Of a DNA stretch of 46,376 bases, positions 25,431-34,800 are shown piece after piece. This DNA comes from Lentihominibacter faecis (GTDB lineage: Bacteria > Bacillota > Clostridia > Peptostreptococcales > Anaerovoracaceae), in NCBI RefSeq assembly GCF_014306095.1, contig NZ_JACRWC010000105.1:1-46376 (forward strand). The letters are read 5' to 3'. The translations under genes were made by a program, and so were the position numbers. Within the stretch, counting starts at the first letter, position 1. Every line of letters begins with the position of its first letter. The notes beneath the pieces are model-generated. The model did not search any database and was not told the origin of the DNA. It saw only the letters and a list, made by a program, of their open reading frames with translations.

Positions 25431-27671
25431 GTGATACAGTTAAAAAATGTTTCAAAATTTTATTACAGCAAAGGTATGATCGCCAGCGGTATATCCAAGG
25501 TCAATCTGACCCTGGACAAAGGAGAGTTCGTCGTGATCACCGGAGAGTCCGGCAGCGGCAAGACCACGCTGCTCAATGTCATTTCCGGGCTGGATTCCTA
25601 TGAAGAAGGAGAAATGTACATCGACGGCAAGGAGACCAGCCATTACCTGGCTTCGGATTTTGAAGAATATCGAAAGCAGTATATCGGGAATATTTTTCAG
25701 CATTTTAATCTGGTAAACAGTTATACGGTGTATCAGAATGTAGAACTGATACTGCGCATCAATGGATACAGCAAAGCGGACAGGAAGAGACGCATTGCTG
25801 AAATTTTGCAGAGAGTAGGGCTTGCTGCTTATGCTAAGACCAAGGTGTCTAAATTGTCCGGAGGGCAAAAACAGAGGGTATCTATCGCCAGAGCACTGGC
25901 TAAGGATACGGATATTATCGTTGCGGATGAGCCGACGGGGAACCTGGACAGTGAGTCTGCAGCAGGGATCGTGGAACTTTTAAGTGCCATTTCCAGAGAC
26001 AAGCTGGTCATTGTAGTCACTCACAATTTTGAGCAGTTTGAAGCATATGCGACCCGTAAGATCAAGATGCATGATGGTAAGGTGGTGGAGGATGAACGGA
26101 TCGGTTCGCCGGTTCGTATCGCCGAGGAAAACCGCAGCCTTACCTTTGCAGGAGCTGAAAGAAAAGCAACAGGTAAAATCTCTGTGCCCAGTAAAATACG
26201 GCTGGGTCTTCGCAATACGTTCAACATCATTCCGAAATTCATTTTACTGCTGATCGTGTTTTTATTTGTCGTAGTGGCAGTCACCTCGGAATACACATCA
26301 TTTCAGCACAGTAAAGAAGAAAATTCCAATCTGGGCTATAATTCCTATTTCCAAAATTTCAGTCCGGATCGTATCGTACTGAAAAAAAGTGATGGGTCTC
26401 AGTTTACGGAAGATGACATGAAGGCGATCCGGCAGATAGATAATGTCAAGAGTGTGGCAGCCTGTGACGTGCTGCTGGATTCTCTGGTGAATCTGGAGGA
26501 AGGCGATCTTTCCTATGAAGCGTTTCCAAGGCCGATCAATGAGTTTACAGGGAAACTGGTGGCAGGAAGGATGCCGGAAGCGGATAATGAAGTGATCCTG
26601 ACCGGTGATAAAGAGGATTATTATTTCTCAGATGATATGATACAGGATATTCTGGACAAGGATTACAAGGTGTATGTAGGCGAGTCCAAGGAGCTGACGG
26701 TAAAGGTCGTAGGGGTAGCGTACAAGACGTACAATCAGAATTCCTACACGTATGGTGGCGACCTGTTTCTGAACAGTGCGCTTTTACAGGAAATGCTTGA
26801 AGATACGTACAGTACTAACAGTAAGGTGACGACCACCATCAACGGCAAGGCGCAGGAGGCGGCCGAGGGCAGTGCTATGTACCGGATCGTGCCGAGCGAC
26901 AAGGTGGTTCAGGGAACAGCAGTTGGTTCAGAAGAACTGAACAATTTCTACGAAAAGGGCAAGGCTAAAGATCAGACCATATCTGTCTCCGTGAAAAATA
27001 TTTACTATACGGAGTCGGTTTCCCTGAAAATCGCAGATGTGTATACGAAAAAAAACTTCGAAAAACTGACGGGCGTGAAGGATTATGAATCGAACAACGG
27101 ATCGATTTATATAAACCCGGCGGACTACAGCACCCTGTTTGGCAAAGGTAATTATCAGGCGACGGTTTATGTAAAGGACCTTAAGGAACTTGAGGGGACG
27201 AAGGATGCACTGCAAACCATGGGCTTTACGACTCTCTCGCTGAAAGACGCCATGGTTAATTATGTGGATGATATAGTTTCTATCATCCAGGTGCCTATTG
27301 CTGTCCTTATCATTATTGCACTGTTCTTCATTGCTTATTTCGTTATTCGCCTTATTCTGCGCTCTCGCGTCAGCTATTTCAGTATTCTGCGGATGCTGGG
27401 GCTGGCACGGAAGAATATCAGAAGGATACTGGACGTGGAAATGTTTACGGTGATCAATATCGCATATATGATTTTCCTGGCAGTAGTGGTTCTTGTGAAC
27501 ATGGGAGTGATCCATGTGGAATATGTCAGGACGCTGGTGGAATATCTCCAGGTGACGGATTATGTGATCCTGTATGCGATCCTCATCGTAATGGGATATC
27601 TCATATCAGGGAAGTTTGCAAGGAGCCTGTTTAAGAAAACGGCGATGGGGTCGTTCCGGGAGGAGGAATAA
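25431..27671 (+). CDS. ABC transporter, fused ATPase and FtsX-type permease (1)
   Basis: 746 residues. The N-terminal 230 are an ABC ATPase of the LolD/MacB type, with Walker A GESGSGKTT, signature LSGGQKQRVSIARAL, Walker B IIVADEPTGNLDS and the H-loop VVTHN. A first membrane helix (about 270-290), a large extracytoplasmic domain (about 290-615) and three C-terminal helices follow, the FtsX/MacB fold. Such proteins act by mechanotransmission or export peptides and lipoproteins. The start is GTG 25431 with AAGGAGG 6 nt upstream, 21 bp after murE. The next gene has the same architecture, so they probably form a heterodimer. Confidence 0.9.
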   Translation: MIQLKNVSKFYYSKGMIASGISKVNLTLDKGEFVVITGESGSGKTTLLNVISGLDSYEEGEMYIDGKETSHYLASDFEEYRKQYIGNIFQHFNLVNSYTVYQNVELILRINGYSKADRKRRIAEILQRVGLAAYAKTKVSKLSGGQKQRVSIARALAKDTDIIVADEPTGNLDSESAAGIVELLSAISRDKLVIVVTHNFEQFEAYATRKIKMHDGKVVEDERIGSPVRIAEENRSLTFAGAERKATGKISVPSKIRLGLRNTFNIIPKFILLLIVFLFVVVAVTSEYTSFQHSKEENSNLGYNSYFQNFSPDRIVLKKSDGSQFTEDDMKAIRQIDNVKSVAACDVLLDSLVNLEEGDLSYEAFPRPINEFTGKLVAGRMPEADNEVILTGDKEDYYFSDDMIQDILDKDYKVYVGESKELTVKVVGVAYKTYNQNSYTYGGDLFLNSALLQEMLEDTYSTNSKVTTTINGKAQEAAEGSAMYRIVPSDKVVQGTAVGSEELNNFYEKGKAKDQTISVSVKNIYYTESVSLKIADVYTKKNFEKLTGVKDYESNNGSIYINPADYSTLFGKGNYQATVYVKDLKELEGTKDALQTMGFTTLSLKDAMVNYVDDIVSIIQVPIAVLIIIALFFIAYFVIRLILRSRVSYFSILRMLGLARKNIRRILDVEMFTVINIAYMIFLAVVVLVNMGVIHVEYVRTLVEYLQVTDYVILYAILIVMGYLISGKFARSLFKKTAMGSFREEE

Positions 27672-27673
27672 TC

Positions 27674-30139
27674 ATGGTAAGATTAGAGCATGTCAATAAA
27701 TACTTTAACCGCCGGAAAAAGAATGAGATCCATGTCATCAATGATACGACTCTGCAGATGGAGAACAAAGGACTGGTGGCGCTTCTTGGTCCCAGCGGAT
27801 GCGGGAAAACCACGCTGTTAAATGTGATCGGCGGACTGGATAAGATCGGCAGCGGAAACATTTACATCAATGGGGAAAAGCTGAACGGCAGGCGTGCCGG
27901 GAAGATAGATCAGATCCGAAATCTCAATGTAGGATATATTTTCCAGAATTATAATCTTGTGGACAATATGACGGTCTTTGATAACGTTGCCATTGCATTG
28001 AAGATGGTCGGTGTCAAAGACAAGAAAGAGATCGAGGAGAAAGTTAATTACGTTCTGGACAAAGTGGGTATGTACCGGTATCGCAACCGGTATGCCGATA
28101 TGCTCTCCGGAGGAGAAAGGCAGAGAGTCGGCATTGCCCGTGCGATCGTCAAGAATCCAGCCATTGTGATCGCGGATGAGCCGACGGGGAACCTGGACAG
28201 CAAGAATACGCTGGAAGTAATGAATATCATCAAGTCGATTTCTGAGGAAAAACTGGTGATACTGGTGACTCATGAGGAACAGCTGGCGGATTTCTATGCG
28301 TCCCGCATCATCCGGATCAGGGACGGCAAGGTGATCTCTGATGAGATCAACGAACATGCGGACAATCTGGATTATCGTATAGAAAACAAGATCTATCTTA
28401 AGGATATTCGGGATCACAAGCGGCTCAAGACGGATCACTATAATGTGGATTTTTATAACGAAAGCGGAGGGGATCTGGATCTTGACATCGTGATCCGAAA
28501 TGGCAATATTTATATTAGAACCAACAAACCGGGTGATAGGATCGAAATCGTAAACGAAGATTCAAGCATAGAGTTTGTTGATGATCATTATCGGAAGCTG
28601 AGCCGGGAGGATTCGGCGGAAAACAGCTTTGATCCGCAGAAACTGGCGACTTTAGGGGTGCGGAAGTATCATTCGATACTGAATCCATGGACGACGATCA
28701 AAAGAGGCTTTAAGACAGTATTCAACTACAACATCCTGAAAAAGATACTTCTGCTGGGGTTTCTGATATCAGCGATCTTTATCACATACTCCATCAGCAA
28801 CATTTTCGGAGTTTTGAATATAACGGATGATGAATTCGTGCAGCAGGACAAATCCTATCTGACGATCATCGGCAAGAAAATCGATGTAGATACGTATTTA
28901 AAATATGAAGCGGATGAAAACTATGAATATATTATGCCGGGAGATTCCTCCATCAGAATGAGCATGCCGTATGGGGGCTATTTGCAGACCAGTTCTGCCA
29001 GTGCCTCGCTGACCGGATCGCTGTCAGATTATAAGAAACTGAGCGTCAGTGACCTGGAATATGGGCGGATGCCGGAAAATGCCGGTGAAATAGTGGTGGA
29101 TCGTATGGTGCTGAAATCCGTGATCAGTGATCAGGAAAGTAAAACCGCCGGTTTTGGCACGGTAGAGTCTTTTCTGGATCAGAAAGTAACGGTGCCGCAG
29201 ATGCCGGAGATGAAGATCGTTGGCATTTCAAACCTGGGAAGCCCGTGCATTTATACGGATCAGAGTCTGTTCATCAATCTGATCTCCAATGCGCAGTCAG
29301 CAGATGACATACAGGACAGCGGGATGGCGATCGGCGATTCATCGGAAGGCTCCGGAGAATCATCCGGAAGCAGAACGATCCTGGACTATAATTTGAAAGC
29401 CTCTTCTGTCAGTGTTGCGAAGGGGAGCTGGCCGACAGGTGATTACGAGGTCATGGTCAATGAGAAAAACAAGGACGATATGGCTATCGGCAAAACCATC
29501 GATCAGAAGGTCAATGGAAAGAAGCTGAAAGTGGTCGGATATTATAAAGATGCGTCAGAGAGTGATTTTATGCTGGTAAACAGCAACACAGTGAAGTATA
29601 ATGTGATACGGGAAAAGGCAAATATCACAGTATGCCCGAAGGATAAGGAGGCTGCACTGCAGCAGCTCAATGCGGAGAAGATCAATGTAAAGGATACCTA
29701 CGGGCAGAGTGAGAAGGAATATAAGAAAGAAAAATGGTCTTCTATTTTTTCGACACTCATTCTGGCAGGTGTGATCCTGGCGATCTCCTTTATTGAGATT
29801 TTCCTGATCATACGAGCTTCCTTCCTGTCTCGTGTCAAGGAAGTAGGTGTATACAGGGCGATCGGTGTCAAGAAAAATGACATCTATAAGATGTTTATAG
29901 GAGAGATCCTTGCTATTACAACGATGGCAAGTCTTCCGGGATTCGCATTGATGGCATATATTCTCCACAGGATTTCGGCGATTTCTTATTTCAGCAAAAT
30001 GTTCCTGATCAATCCGACGGTGCTGGTGCTCAGCCTGGTACTGATCTATGGATTCAACCTAGTATTTGGGTTGCTTCCGGTTTTCCGGACGATCCGTAAG
30101 ACACCGGCTGCTATATTAAGCAGAACAGATGTGAATTAG
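27674..30139 (+). CDS. ABC transporter, fused ATPase and FtsX-type permease (2)
   Basis: 821 residues with the same order as its neighbour: ATPase (Walker A GPSGCGKTT, signature LSGGERQRVGIARAI, Walker B IVIADEPTGNLDS), a cytoplasmic linker of about 100 residues unique to this copy, a first membrane helix near 360, a large external domain, and three C-terminal helices with the FtsX consensus SRVKEVGVYRAIGVKKNDI. The external domain has a Ser/Gly-rich stretch (GDSSEGSGESSGS). It begins 3 bp after its partner's stop, and the RBS lies in the partner's last codons. The substrate is unknown; the envelope context suggests an extracytoplasmic role. Confidence 0.9.
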   Translation: MVRLEHVNKYFNRRKKNEIHVINDTTLQMENKGLVALLGPSGCGKTTLLNVIGGLDKIGSGNIYINGEKLNGRRAGKIDQIRNLNVGYIFQNYNLVDNMTVFDNVAIALKMVGVKDKKEIEEKVNYVLDKVGMYRYRNRYADMLSGGERQRVGIARAIVKNPAIVIADEPTGNLDSKNTLEVMNIIKSISEEKLVILVTHEEQLADFYASRIIRIRDGKVISDEINEHADNLDYRIENKIYLKDIRDHKRLKTDHYNVDFYNESGGDLDLDIVIRNGNIYIRTNKPGDRIEIVNEDSSIEFVDDHYRKLSREDSAENSFDPQKLATLGVRKYHSILNPWTTIKRGFKTVFNYNILKKILLLGFLISAIFITYSISNIFGVLNITDDEFVQQDKSYLTIIGKKIDVDTYLKYEADENYEYIMPGDSSIRMSMPYGGYLQTSSASASLTGSLSDYKKLSVSDLEYGRMPENAGEIVVDRMVLKSVISDQESKTAGFGTVESFLDQKVTVPQMPEMKIVGISNLGSPCIYTDQSLFINLISNAQSADDIQDSGMAIGDSSEGSGESSGSRTILDYNLKASSVSVAKGSWPTGDYEVMVNEKNKDDMAIGKTIDQKVNGKKLKVVGYYKDASESDFMLVNSNTVKYNVIREKANITVCPKDKEAALQQLNAEKINVKDTYGQSEKEYKKEKWSSIFSTLILAGVILAISFIEIFLIIRASFLSRVKEVGVYRAIGVKKNDIYKMFIGEILAITTMASLPGFALMAYILHRISAISYFSKMFLINPTVLVLSLVLIYGFNLVFGLLPVFRTIRKTPAAILSRTDVN

Positions 30140-30194
30140 CCTGCAGCTTTAAAGAAGAAGGAGAAAAATTTACAAAAAAAGAAAGGCTTAATAA

Positions 30195-31622
30195 ATGGAC
30201 AAATACAGAACTCTTGCAGCAAACACAGCGCTGATCAGTATCGGTACGTTTGCTTCAAAATTCCTTCTGTTTTTCATGGTGCGATTTTATACGGCGTATC
30301 TTTCGCCGTCTGATTACGGGACTGCAGACCTTATTACTCAGACGGCGAATCTGTTGATCCCGGTCGTTTCGTTCGGGATCACAGACGGCGTATTTCGCTT
30401 TGCTATGGACAGCCCATCCCTGCGCAAAAATGTTTTTAGCTCAGGGATTCTTGTGCTTTTTGCAGGAGGATGTTTTTTCGCTTTGCTTTCACTGGTTCTT
30501 TATCCTATGGGGAAACTGAACTATGAAGTCGTGCTGGTTCTGGTGTATGCTATATGCTCCTGCATCCATTCTCTGTGCGCACAGTTTACGCGAGGCAGAG
30601 GCAGGATGCAGATCTATGCGATCCAGGGTATTTTGAATACGGCATTTGTAGTAACGCTGAATATTCTGTTCCTGGCAGGATTTCATATGGGCATCATCGG
30701 ATACGTTATTGCGATTTCCATCGCAGACCTTCTTTGCACTACTTTCCTGGTATTCAAGGAACGGTTGTGGGAATATGTGACCTGGAAGCCGGATCTGTCC
30801 ATTTTAAAAAGCATGCTGAAATACAGTATTCCGATGATCCCGACAACGATCTTCTGGTGGGTAACCAGCGTTTCGGACCGGTATATGATCCGGGCATTTA
30901 TCGACAGCGAGGCCAACGGCATGTACACTATCGCCTGTAAGATCCCTACCGTCATGGCACTTCTGGCAGGTATTTTTATGGAAGCCTGGCAGTTCTCAGC
31001 TGTTACAGAATCACAGGGCAAGACGGAAGAAAGAGATTACTTTTTCTCAAGGATCTGGGAACTCCTGCAGGCGGCGTTGTTTTTGTTCGGCAGCTTCCTG
31101 ATCGCTTTCGCAAAGCCTGAGATCATGGTGCTGGCTGCAAAGGCGTACTATTCCGTATGGCAGTACGTACCAATACTTTGTGTATCAGCGGTATACTCTT
31201 CGTTTGTGACATTCCTGGGGACTATTTACATGGTGAAAAAGCGGAGTAATCTGTATTTCTGGACATCGCTTCTGGGAGCATCCACAAACATTGTACTGAA
31301 TCTGATTTTGATACCGTCGCCTCTGGGGGTACATGGTGCGGCGATCGCTACCATGATCAGTTATATGGTGCTGTTCACCGTGCGTGCTATCAGTACGAAC
31401 AAGCTGATCCCGATGCAGCTTCACACGGTGAAGCTGATTCTGGGAACGGTGATCCTGCTGATACAGTGTGCGTTTATCGTGCTGGATCTTCCGGGCTGGA
31501 TCGTGATGCAGGCTGTTTGCCCGCTGCTTTTGTTTGCTATTTACGGAAAAGTCATGATGACTGGAGGAAAACGCGTGCTGAAGGAAGGAAAATCTTTAGT
31601 TCGAAGAAAGCTGGGAAAATAG
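30195..31622 (+). CDS. Oligosaccharide flippase family protein (MOP/PST)
   Basis: 475 residues with 12-14 membrane helices. The N-terminus LISIGTFASKFLLFFMVRFY and the segment LSPSDYGTADLI are typical of Wzx-like polysaccharide flippases of the MOP superfamily, which turn polyprenyl-linked sugars across the membrane. Lipid II flippase (MurJ) activity or another lipid-linked glycan cannot be told apart by eye. It sits 55 bp after the ABC pair and 42 bp before a carrier-lipid flippase, in an operon headed by murE, which favours an envelope precursor as substrate. The RBS (AAAGGC) is weak. Confidence 0.88.
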   Translation: MDKYRTLAANTALISIGTFASKFLLFFMVRFYTAYLSPSDYGTADLITQTANLLIPVVSFGITDGVFRFAMDSPSLRKNVFSSGILVLFAGGCFFALLSLVLYPMGKLNYEVVLVLVYAICSCIHSLCAQFTRGRGRMQIYAIQGILNTAFVVTLNILFLAGFHMGIIGYVIAISIADLLCTTFLVFKERLWEYVTWKPDLSILKSMLKYSIPMIPTTIFWWVTSVSDRYMIRAFIDSEANGMYTIACKIPTVMALLAGIFMEAWQFSAVTESQGKTEERDYFFSRIWELLQAALFLFGSFLIAFAKPEIMVLAAKAYYSVWQYVPILCVSAVYSSFVTFLGTIYMVKKRSNLYFWTSLLGASTNIVLNLILIPSPLGVHGAAIATMISYMVLFTVRAISTNKLIPMQLHTVKLILGTVILLIQCAFIVLDLPGWIVMQAVCPLLLFAIYGKVMMTGGKRVLKEGKSLVRRKLGK

Positions 31623-31664
31623 TGTTATAAAAAGTATGAAGTTCGTAAGGGAAAGGAAACAACG

Positions 31665-32546
31665 ATGATTTATACGATATTTGGTGGATTTTGTATGGCG
31701 CTTGCCGACAGTGTGCCTGGGGTATCCGGTGGCACGATCGCATTCATTCTTGGATTTTATGATAATTTTATTGGATCGCTGCATACCTTGTTTCATGGTA
31801 ATCTGGCGGAGAAAAAAACTGCGATCATGTTTCTGTTGAAAATAGGCGCAGGATGGATCGTTGGATTCTTGATGGCGGTTTCCCTGCTGGCAGATCTGTT
31901 TACAACGGGAATTTATGAGATCAGTTCACTGTTTCTAGGATTTGTTATTGCGGCTATCCCACTGGTGATCTCCGAGGAAAAAGATGCGATCAAAGGCAAG
32001 TATTCCTGTCTTGTTTTTGCTGTTATAGGTGCGGCGGTCCTGGTGCTGCTGACGCGTATGAACTTTTCTTCTATGGTGTCGGATCTGGGGCTTTCCCCAT
32101 TCACAGCGATTTATACGATCATAGCCGGTGCGCTGGCCATTTCTGCCATGGTGCTTCCGGGGATTTCGGGATCGACGCTGCTGATGAGCTTCGGATTATA
32201 CGTTCCGGCACTGGCAACCATCAAACAGATGATGAGTGGAGATTTTCACAACGTATGGCTGATCCTGCTTCTTCTGGCTGGTGTTATAGTGGGAGTGTTC
32301 CTTTCGCTGGGAGGCATCAAGAAAATGCTGGAACAGCATCGCAGTGCAGCGATGTATGCGATCCTGGGGATGATGGTGGCTTCTCTTTATGCTATCGTCA
32401 TGGGACCGATGACACTGGAAGATCCAAAGCCTGCCATGAGCGTGGAAACGTTCCATGTCATATGGTTTATTGCAGGCTGCGCAGCCGTACTGGGCATCAA
32501 CCTGTTTAAGCACTGGATCGACAGGAAGGGAAGAAAAGCAGAATAA
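31665..32546 (+). CDS. popT: DUF368 protein, probable polyprenyl-phosphate flippase (PopT)
   Basis: 293 residues, about eight membrane helices, and the DUF368 signature at both halves: ADSVPGVSGGTIAFILGFYD near the N-terminus and MVLPGISGSTLLMSFGLY in the middle. DUF368 proteins were recently shown to recycle undecaprenyl phosphate across the membrane (PopT), alongside DedA proteins. Here the gene ends an operon with murE and a flippase, which fits a role in returning the lipid carrier for wall synthesis. AAAGGAAACAACG precedes the ATG. A strong hairpin follows. The symbol rests on family assignment, not on a test of this protein. Confidence 0.88.
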   Translation: MIYTIFGGFCMALADSVPGVSGGTIAFILGFYDNFIGSLHTLFHGNLAEKKTAIMFLLKIGAGWIVGFLMAVSLLADLFTTGIYEISSLFLGFVIAAIPLVISEEKDAIKGKYSCLVFAVIGAAVLVLLTRMNFSSMVSDLGLSPFTAIYTIIAGALAISAMVLPGISGSTLLMSFGLYVPALATIKQMMSGDFHNVWLILLLLAGVIVGVFLSLGGIKKMLEQHRSAAMYAILGMMVASLYAIVMGPMTLEDPKPAMSVETFHVIWFIAGCAAVLGINLFKHWIDRKGRKAE

Positions 32547-32615
32547 AAAATAAGGGGAGAAAGCAGGCAGTAAGCGATTCGTTTTTCTTTCGCCCCAAAC
32601 CCAATTAGCTATAAT

Positions 32616-32657
32616 AAAAAATAATCCTGAAAGCTAACGCTTTCAGGATTATTTTTT
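32616..32657. terminator. Bidirectional terminator abutting tRNA-Glu
   Basis: AATAATCCTGAAAG pairs with CTTTCAGGATTATT around a 6-nt loop, with A and T runs outside. On the plus strand it ends the murE-popT operon, and its last T is the first base of the tRNA CCA on the other strand. On the minus strand it ends the tRNA transcript immediately after CCA. Confidence 0.9.
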
Positions 32658-32733
32658 TGGTACTCCCTAGGGGAGTCGAACCCCTGATTCCGCCGTGAGA
32701 GGGCGACGTCTTGACCACTTGACCAAGAGAGCA
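32658..32733 (-). tRNA. tRNA-Glu (anticodon CTC)
   Basis: On the minus strand the 76-nt sequence folds as a cloverleaf. The acceptor arm TGCTCTC pairs with GGGAGTA, the anticodon stem-loop is CGCC-CTCTCAC-GGCG giving anticodon CTC, the T-loop is GGTTCGACTCC, and CCA is encoded. Two G-U pairs occur in the acceptor stem. A terminator follows directly. It reads GAG codons. Confidence 0.93.
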
Positions 32734-32760
32734 TATATTGTTTTGCTACGTGAAACAGTT

Positions 32761-32766
32761 ATCATA
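32761..32766 (-). promoter_or_regulatory. -10 element for tRNA-Glu
   Basis: On the minus strand TATGAT lies 28 bp upstream of the mature tRNA; the -35 (TTTATT with a 17-bp spacer) is weak. Confidence 0.4.
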
Positions 32767-32786
32767 AGATGACACAAAATACAAAT

Positions 32787-32824
32787 AAAAATCTCCAGAT
32801 AATGTATCGATTTCTGGAGATTTT
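32787..32824 (-). terminator. Terminator after the lipoprotein gene
   Basis: AAAATCTCCAGA pairs with TCTGGAGATTTTT around a 13-nt loop. On the minus strand it ends in a T-rich run, separating the lipoprotein gene from tRNA-Glu. Confidence 0.8.
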
Positions 32825-32860
32825 GTACTTTTCAAGATGCTGCAGAAGTACTGCAGGGCA

Positions 32861-33415
32861 TTATAGTTCTTTCAGACTCATGATGCTGCTTAGCAGTACG
32901 TCCTCATTTGCATCATAAGTTTTATCTACTGCCATGATCAGATAGGTATAATAGGAGGAATCACTCTCCATAAAAACAACGATCCCTTTCACCGTATTAT
33001 CCCCGTCTTCAAGGGTGATGCTCTGGGCATCAGTTTTTGTAATGAAATCAGGAGTATCGATCTTGGTGTCCTTGAGTTTCATGCTGGAAAGAAGATCCTC
33101 CAAGGTGTTGATCATAGCGTACTGCTCATAGGAATCCAGATCGGTTGCGATGTATTGAGCTTCGTTTTTTGGCAGGCACTGGACCTGAATATTGATCGTA
33201 TCTTTTTCATCGGAGAGATCCAGGACATCATCTGTTGCGTCCTTGTTCACTTTCCAGGATCCCTTGTCTTCTGCTGGAAGCTGGACGGAAAAAGTCTTTG
33301 CAGCATTAGAGTAAGTCTTTTCTTCGCCTGATACTTTTGTCGTGCCACAGGCGACAATGGATGATAGCAGTAAAATGCTCAGCGCTGCGAGCATGAAAAC
33401 TCGAAATTTTTTCAT
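32861..33415 (-). CDS. Hypothetical lipoprotein
   Basis: 184 residues. Lys3-Arg5 and a hydrophobic core (VFMLAALSILLLSSIV) are followed by a lipobox (IVAC, Cys23), so the protein is a predicted lipoprotein anchored on the outer face of the membrane. The mature part is a small mixed alpha/beta domain with many acidic residues. It contains AAKTFSVQLPAEDKGSWKV, resembling domains found in many clostridial lipoproteins, but I cannot name the family. AAGGAGGT precedes the ATG. It is divergent from coaB, and its transcript ends before tRNA-Glu. Confidence 0.88.
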   Translation of the reverse strand: MKKFRVFMLAALSILLLSSIVACGTTKVSGEEKTYSNAAKTFSVQLPAEDKGSWKVNKDATDDVLDLSDEKDTINIQVQCLPKNEAQYIATDLDSYEQYAMINTLEDLLSSMKLKDTKIDTPDFITKTDAQSITLEDGDNTVKGIVVFMESDSSYYTYLIMAVDKTYDANEDVLLSSIMSLKEL

Positions 33416-33471
33416 AGATGTGACCTCCTTGTCTCAAGTATATCATATACGATAAAAAAGTGCATGAAAAG

Positions 33472-33500
33472 TTGACAGAATCAAGGGAAAAGGCTATAAT
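33472..33500 (+). promoter_or_regulatory. Consensus promoter of coaB-coaC-thrC
   Basis: TTGACA (33472-33477), a 17-bp spacer and TATAAT (33495-33500), an exact consensus promoter 49 bp before coaB. Confidence 0.88.
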
Positions 33501-33549
33501 TCAATCCATGAAATTATATTGCGAAAGCAGTGAAAAGGAATGAAAAACG

Positions 33550-34263
33550 ATGAAAATAGTAATTACTGCAGGTGGCACCAGTGAAAAGATCGATGATGTG
33601 AGAACTATTACCAATTCTTCAACGGGACGACTGGGCTATGCTGTTGGAACGGCTTTTTTACAGCAGTACGCAGATGAGCTGGAAGCAGTATACTACCTCC
33701 ATGGAACGCGGGCTCGACATCCGGAGCACGAGAAGGTGATCCCGGTAGAGATCGGAGGAGTTGCGGATCTGCAGAGAGAACTTGGCAGGATCCTGGCGGA
33801 GGAGAAGATCGATGCAGTCGTACATGCTATGGCTGTCAGCGATTACACAGTAAAAGAAGTGACGACGCTGGAAAAGCTCCGCGGAGAAGACCCGGAAGAT
33901 GGTGGGGCAGATCCTTCAGGCAATAAGATCAGCTCTGATATCGAAGATCTGATCATTCATATGAAGAGATCCCCCAAGGTGATCGGGAACATCAAAAAAT
34001 GGAGCCCGGATTCTCTGCTGGTAGGATTCAAACTGCTCAGTGGCGTTCCGCACGAAGAACTGATCGCAGTAGGCACACGGCTGATGGAAAAAAACGATTG
34101 TGATTTCGTCCTGGCCAACGACCTGCAGGAGATCGGCGCAGATTTTCATAAAGGATATTTGATCCATAAAGACGGATCTTGTGATACAATGGAAACGAAT
34201 GAAGAAATTGCAGACCGGATCGCGCAGCGTGTTATGACTGCCTGCCGGGAAAGGAGCAAGTAG
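33550..34263 (+). CDS. coaB: Phosphopantothenate-cysteine ligase, unfused CoaB
   Basis: 237 residues. It condenses 4'-phosphopantothenate with cysteine on the way to coenzyme A. The N-terminus ITAGGTSEKIDDVRTITNSS is the nucleotide-binding motif of CoaB, followed by HAMAVSDYTVKE and LLVGFKL, and the ANDL motif with its Lys-containing neighbour. In most bacteria CoaB is fused to CoaC, but here, as in streptococci and enterococci, they are separate adjacent genes, coaB first. The coaC start codon follows its stop at once. Confidence 0.93.
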   Translation: MKIVITAGGTSEKIDDVRTITNSSTGRLGYAVGTAFLQQYADELEAVYYLHGTRARHPEHEKVIPVEIGGVADLQRELGRILAEEKIDAVVHAMAVSDYTVKEVTTLEKLRGEDPEDGGADPSGNKISSDIEDLIIHMKRSPKVIGNIKKWSPDSLLVGFKLLSGVPHEELIAVGTRLMEKNDCDFVLANDLQEIGADFHKGYLIHKDGSCDTMETNEEIADRIAQRVMTACRERSK

Positions 34264-34800
34264 ATGAATATTGTACTGGGCGTAACAGGAAGCATCGCTG
34301 CCTATAAGGCGGCAGATATCATCAGTCGTTTAAAAAAACTGGGGCATAATATCGATGTGATCCTGACGGAGAGCGGCAGTAAGATCATTACACCGCTGAC
34401 GCTGCAGACTCTCAGCAAGAATAAAGTATATATGGATATGTTCGAGGAGATCACTCCGCAAGAAGTGAAACACATTTCTCTGGCAGAAAAGGCTGATCTG
34501 GTGCTGATCGCACCGGCAACAGCCAATATCATCGGCAAGATCGCTCATGGGATCGCAGATGATTTTCTCTCAACGGTGGTCATGGCGGCTGCAAACCAGG
34601 CGCCGATCTATATCGCACCGGCTATGAATACCAACATGTATGAAAATCCGATCGTACAGGAGAACATCGAGAAGCTGAAGAGTCTTGGCTACCAGTTTAT
34701 AGAACCAAAGGAATCCATGCTGGCATGTGGCACACTGGGGAAAGGCGCCCTGGCGGATGTGGATGTGATCGTAGATATAGTGGAAGGGAGTATGAAGTAA
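34264..34800 (+). CDS. coaC: Phosphopantothenoylcysteine decarboxylase, unfused CoaC
   Basis: 178 residues, an FMN flavoprotein that decarboxylates phosphopantothenoylcysteine. The start LGVTGSIAAYKAAD binds FMN, the catalytic His is in VKHISLAEKAD, the substrate motif is PAMNTNMYENP, and the active-site Cys is in ACGTLGKGALA. It is transcribed directly after coaB with no gap. The thrC start codon immediately follows its TAA stop, so all three genes are translationally linked. Confidence 0.95.
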   Translation: MNIVLGVTGSIAAYKAADIISRLKKLGHNIDVILTESGSKIITPLTLQTLSKNKVYMDMFEEITPQEVKHISLAEKADLVLIAPATANIIGKIAHGIADDFLSTVVMAAANQAPIYIAPAMNTNMYENPIVQENIEKLKSLGYQFIEPKESMLACGTLGKGALADVDVIVDIVEGSMK

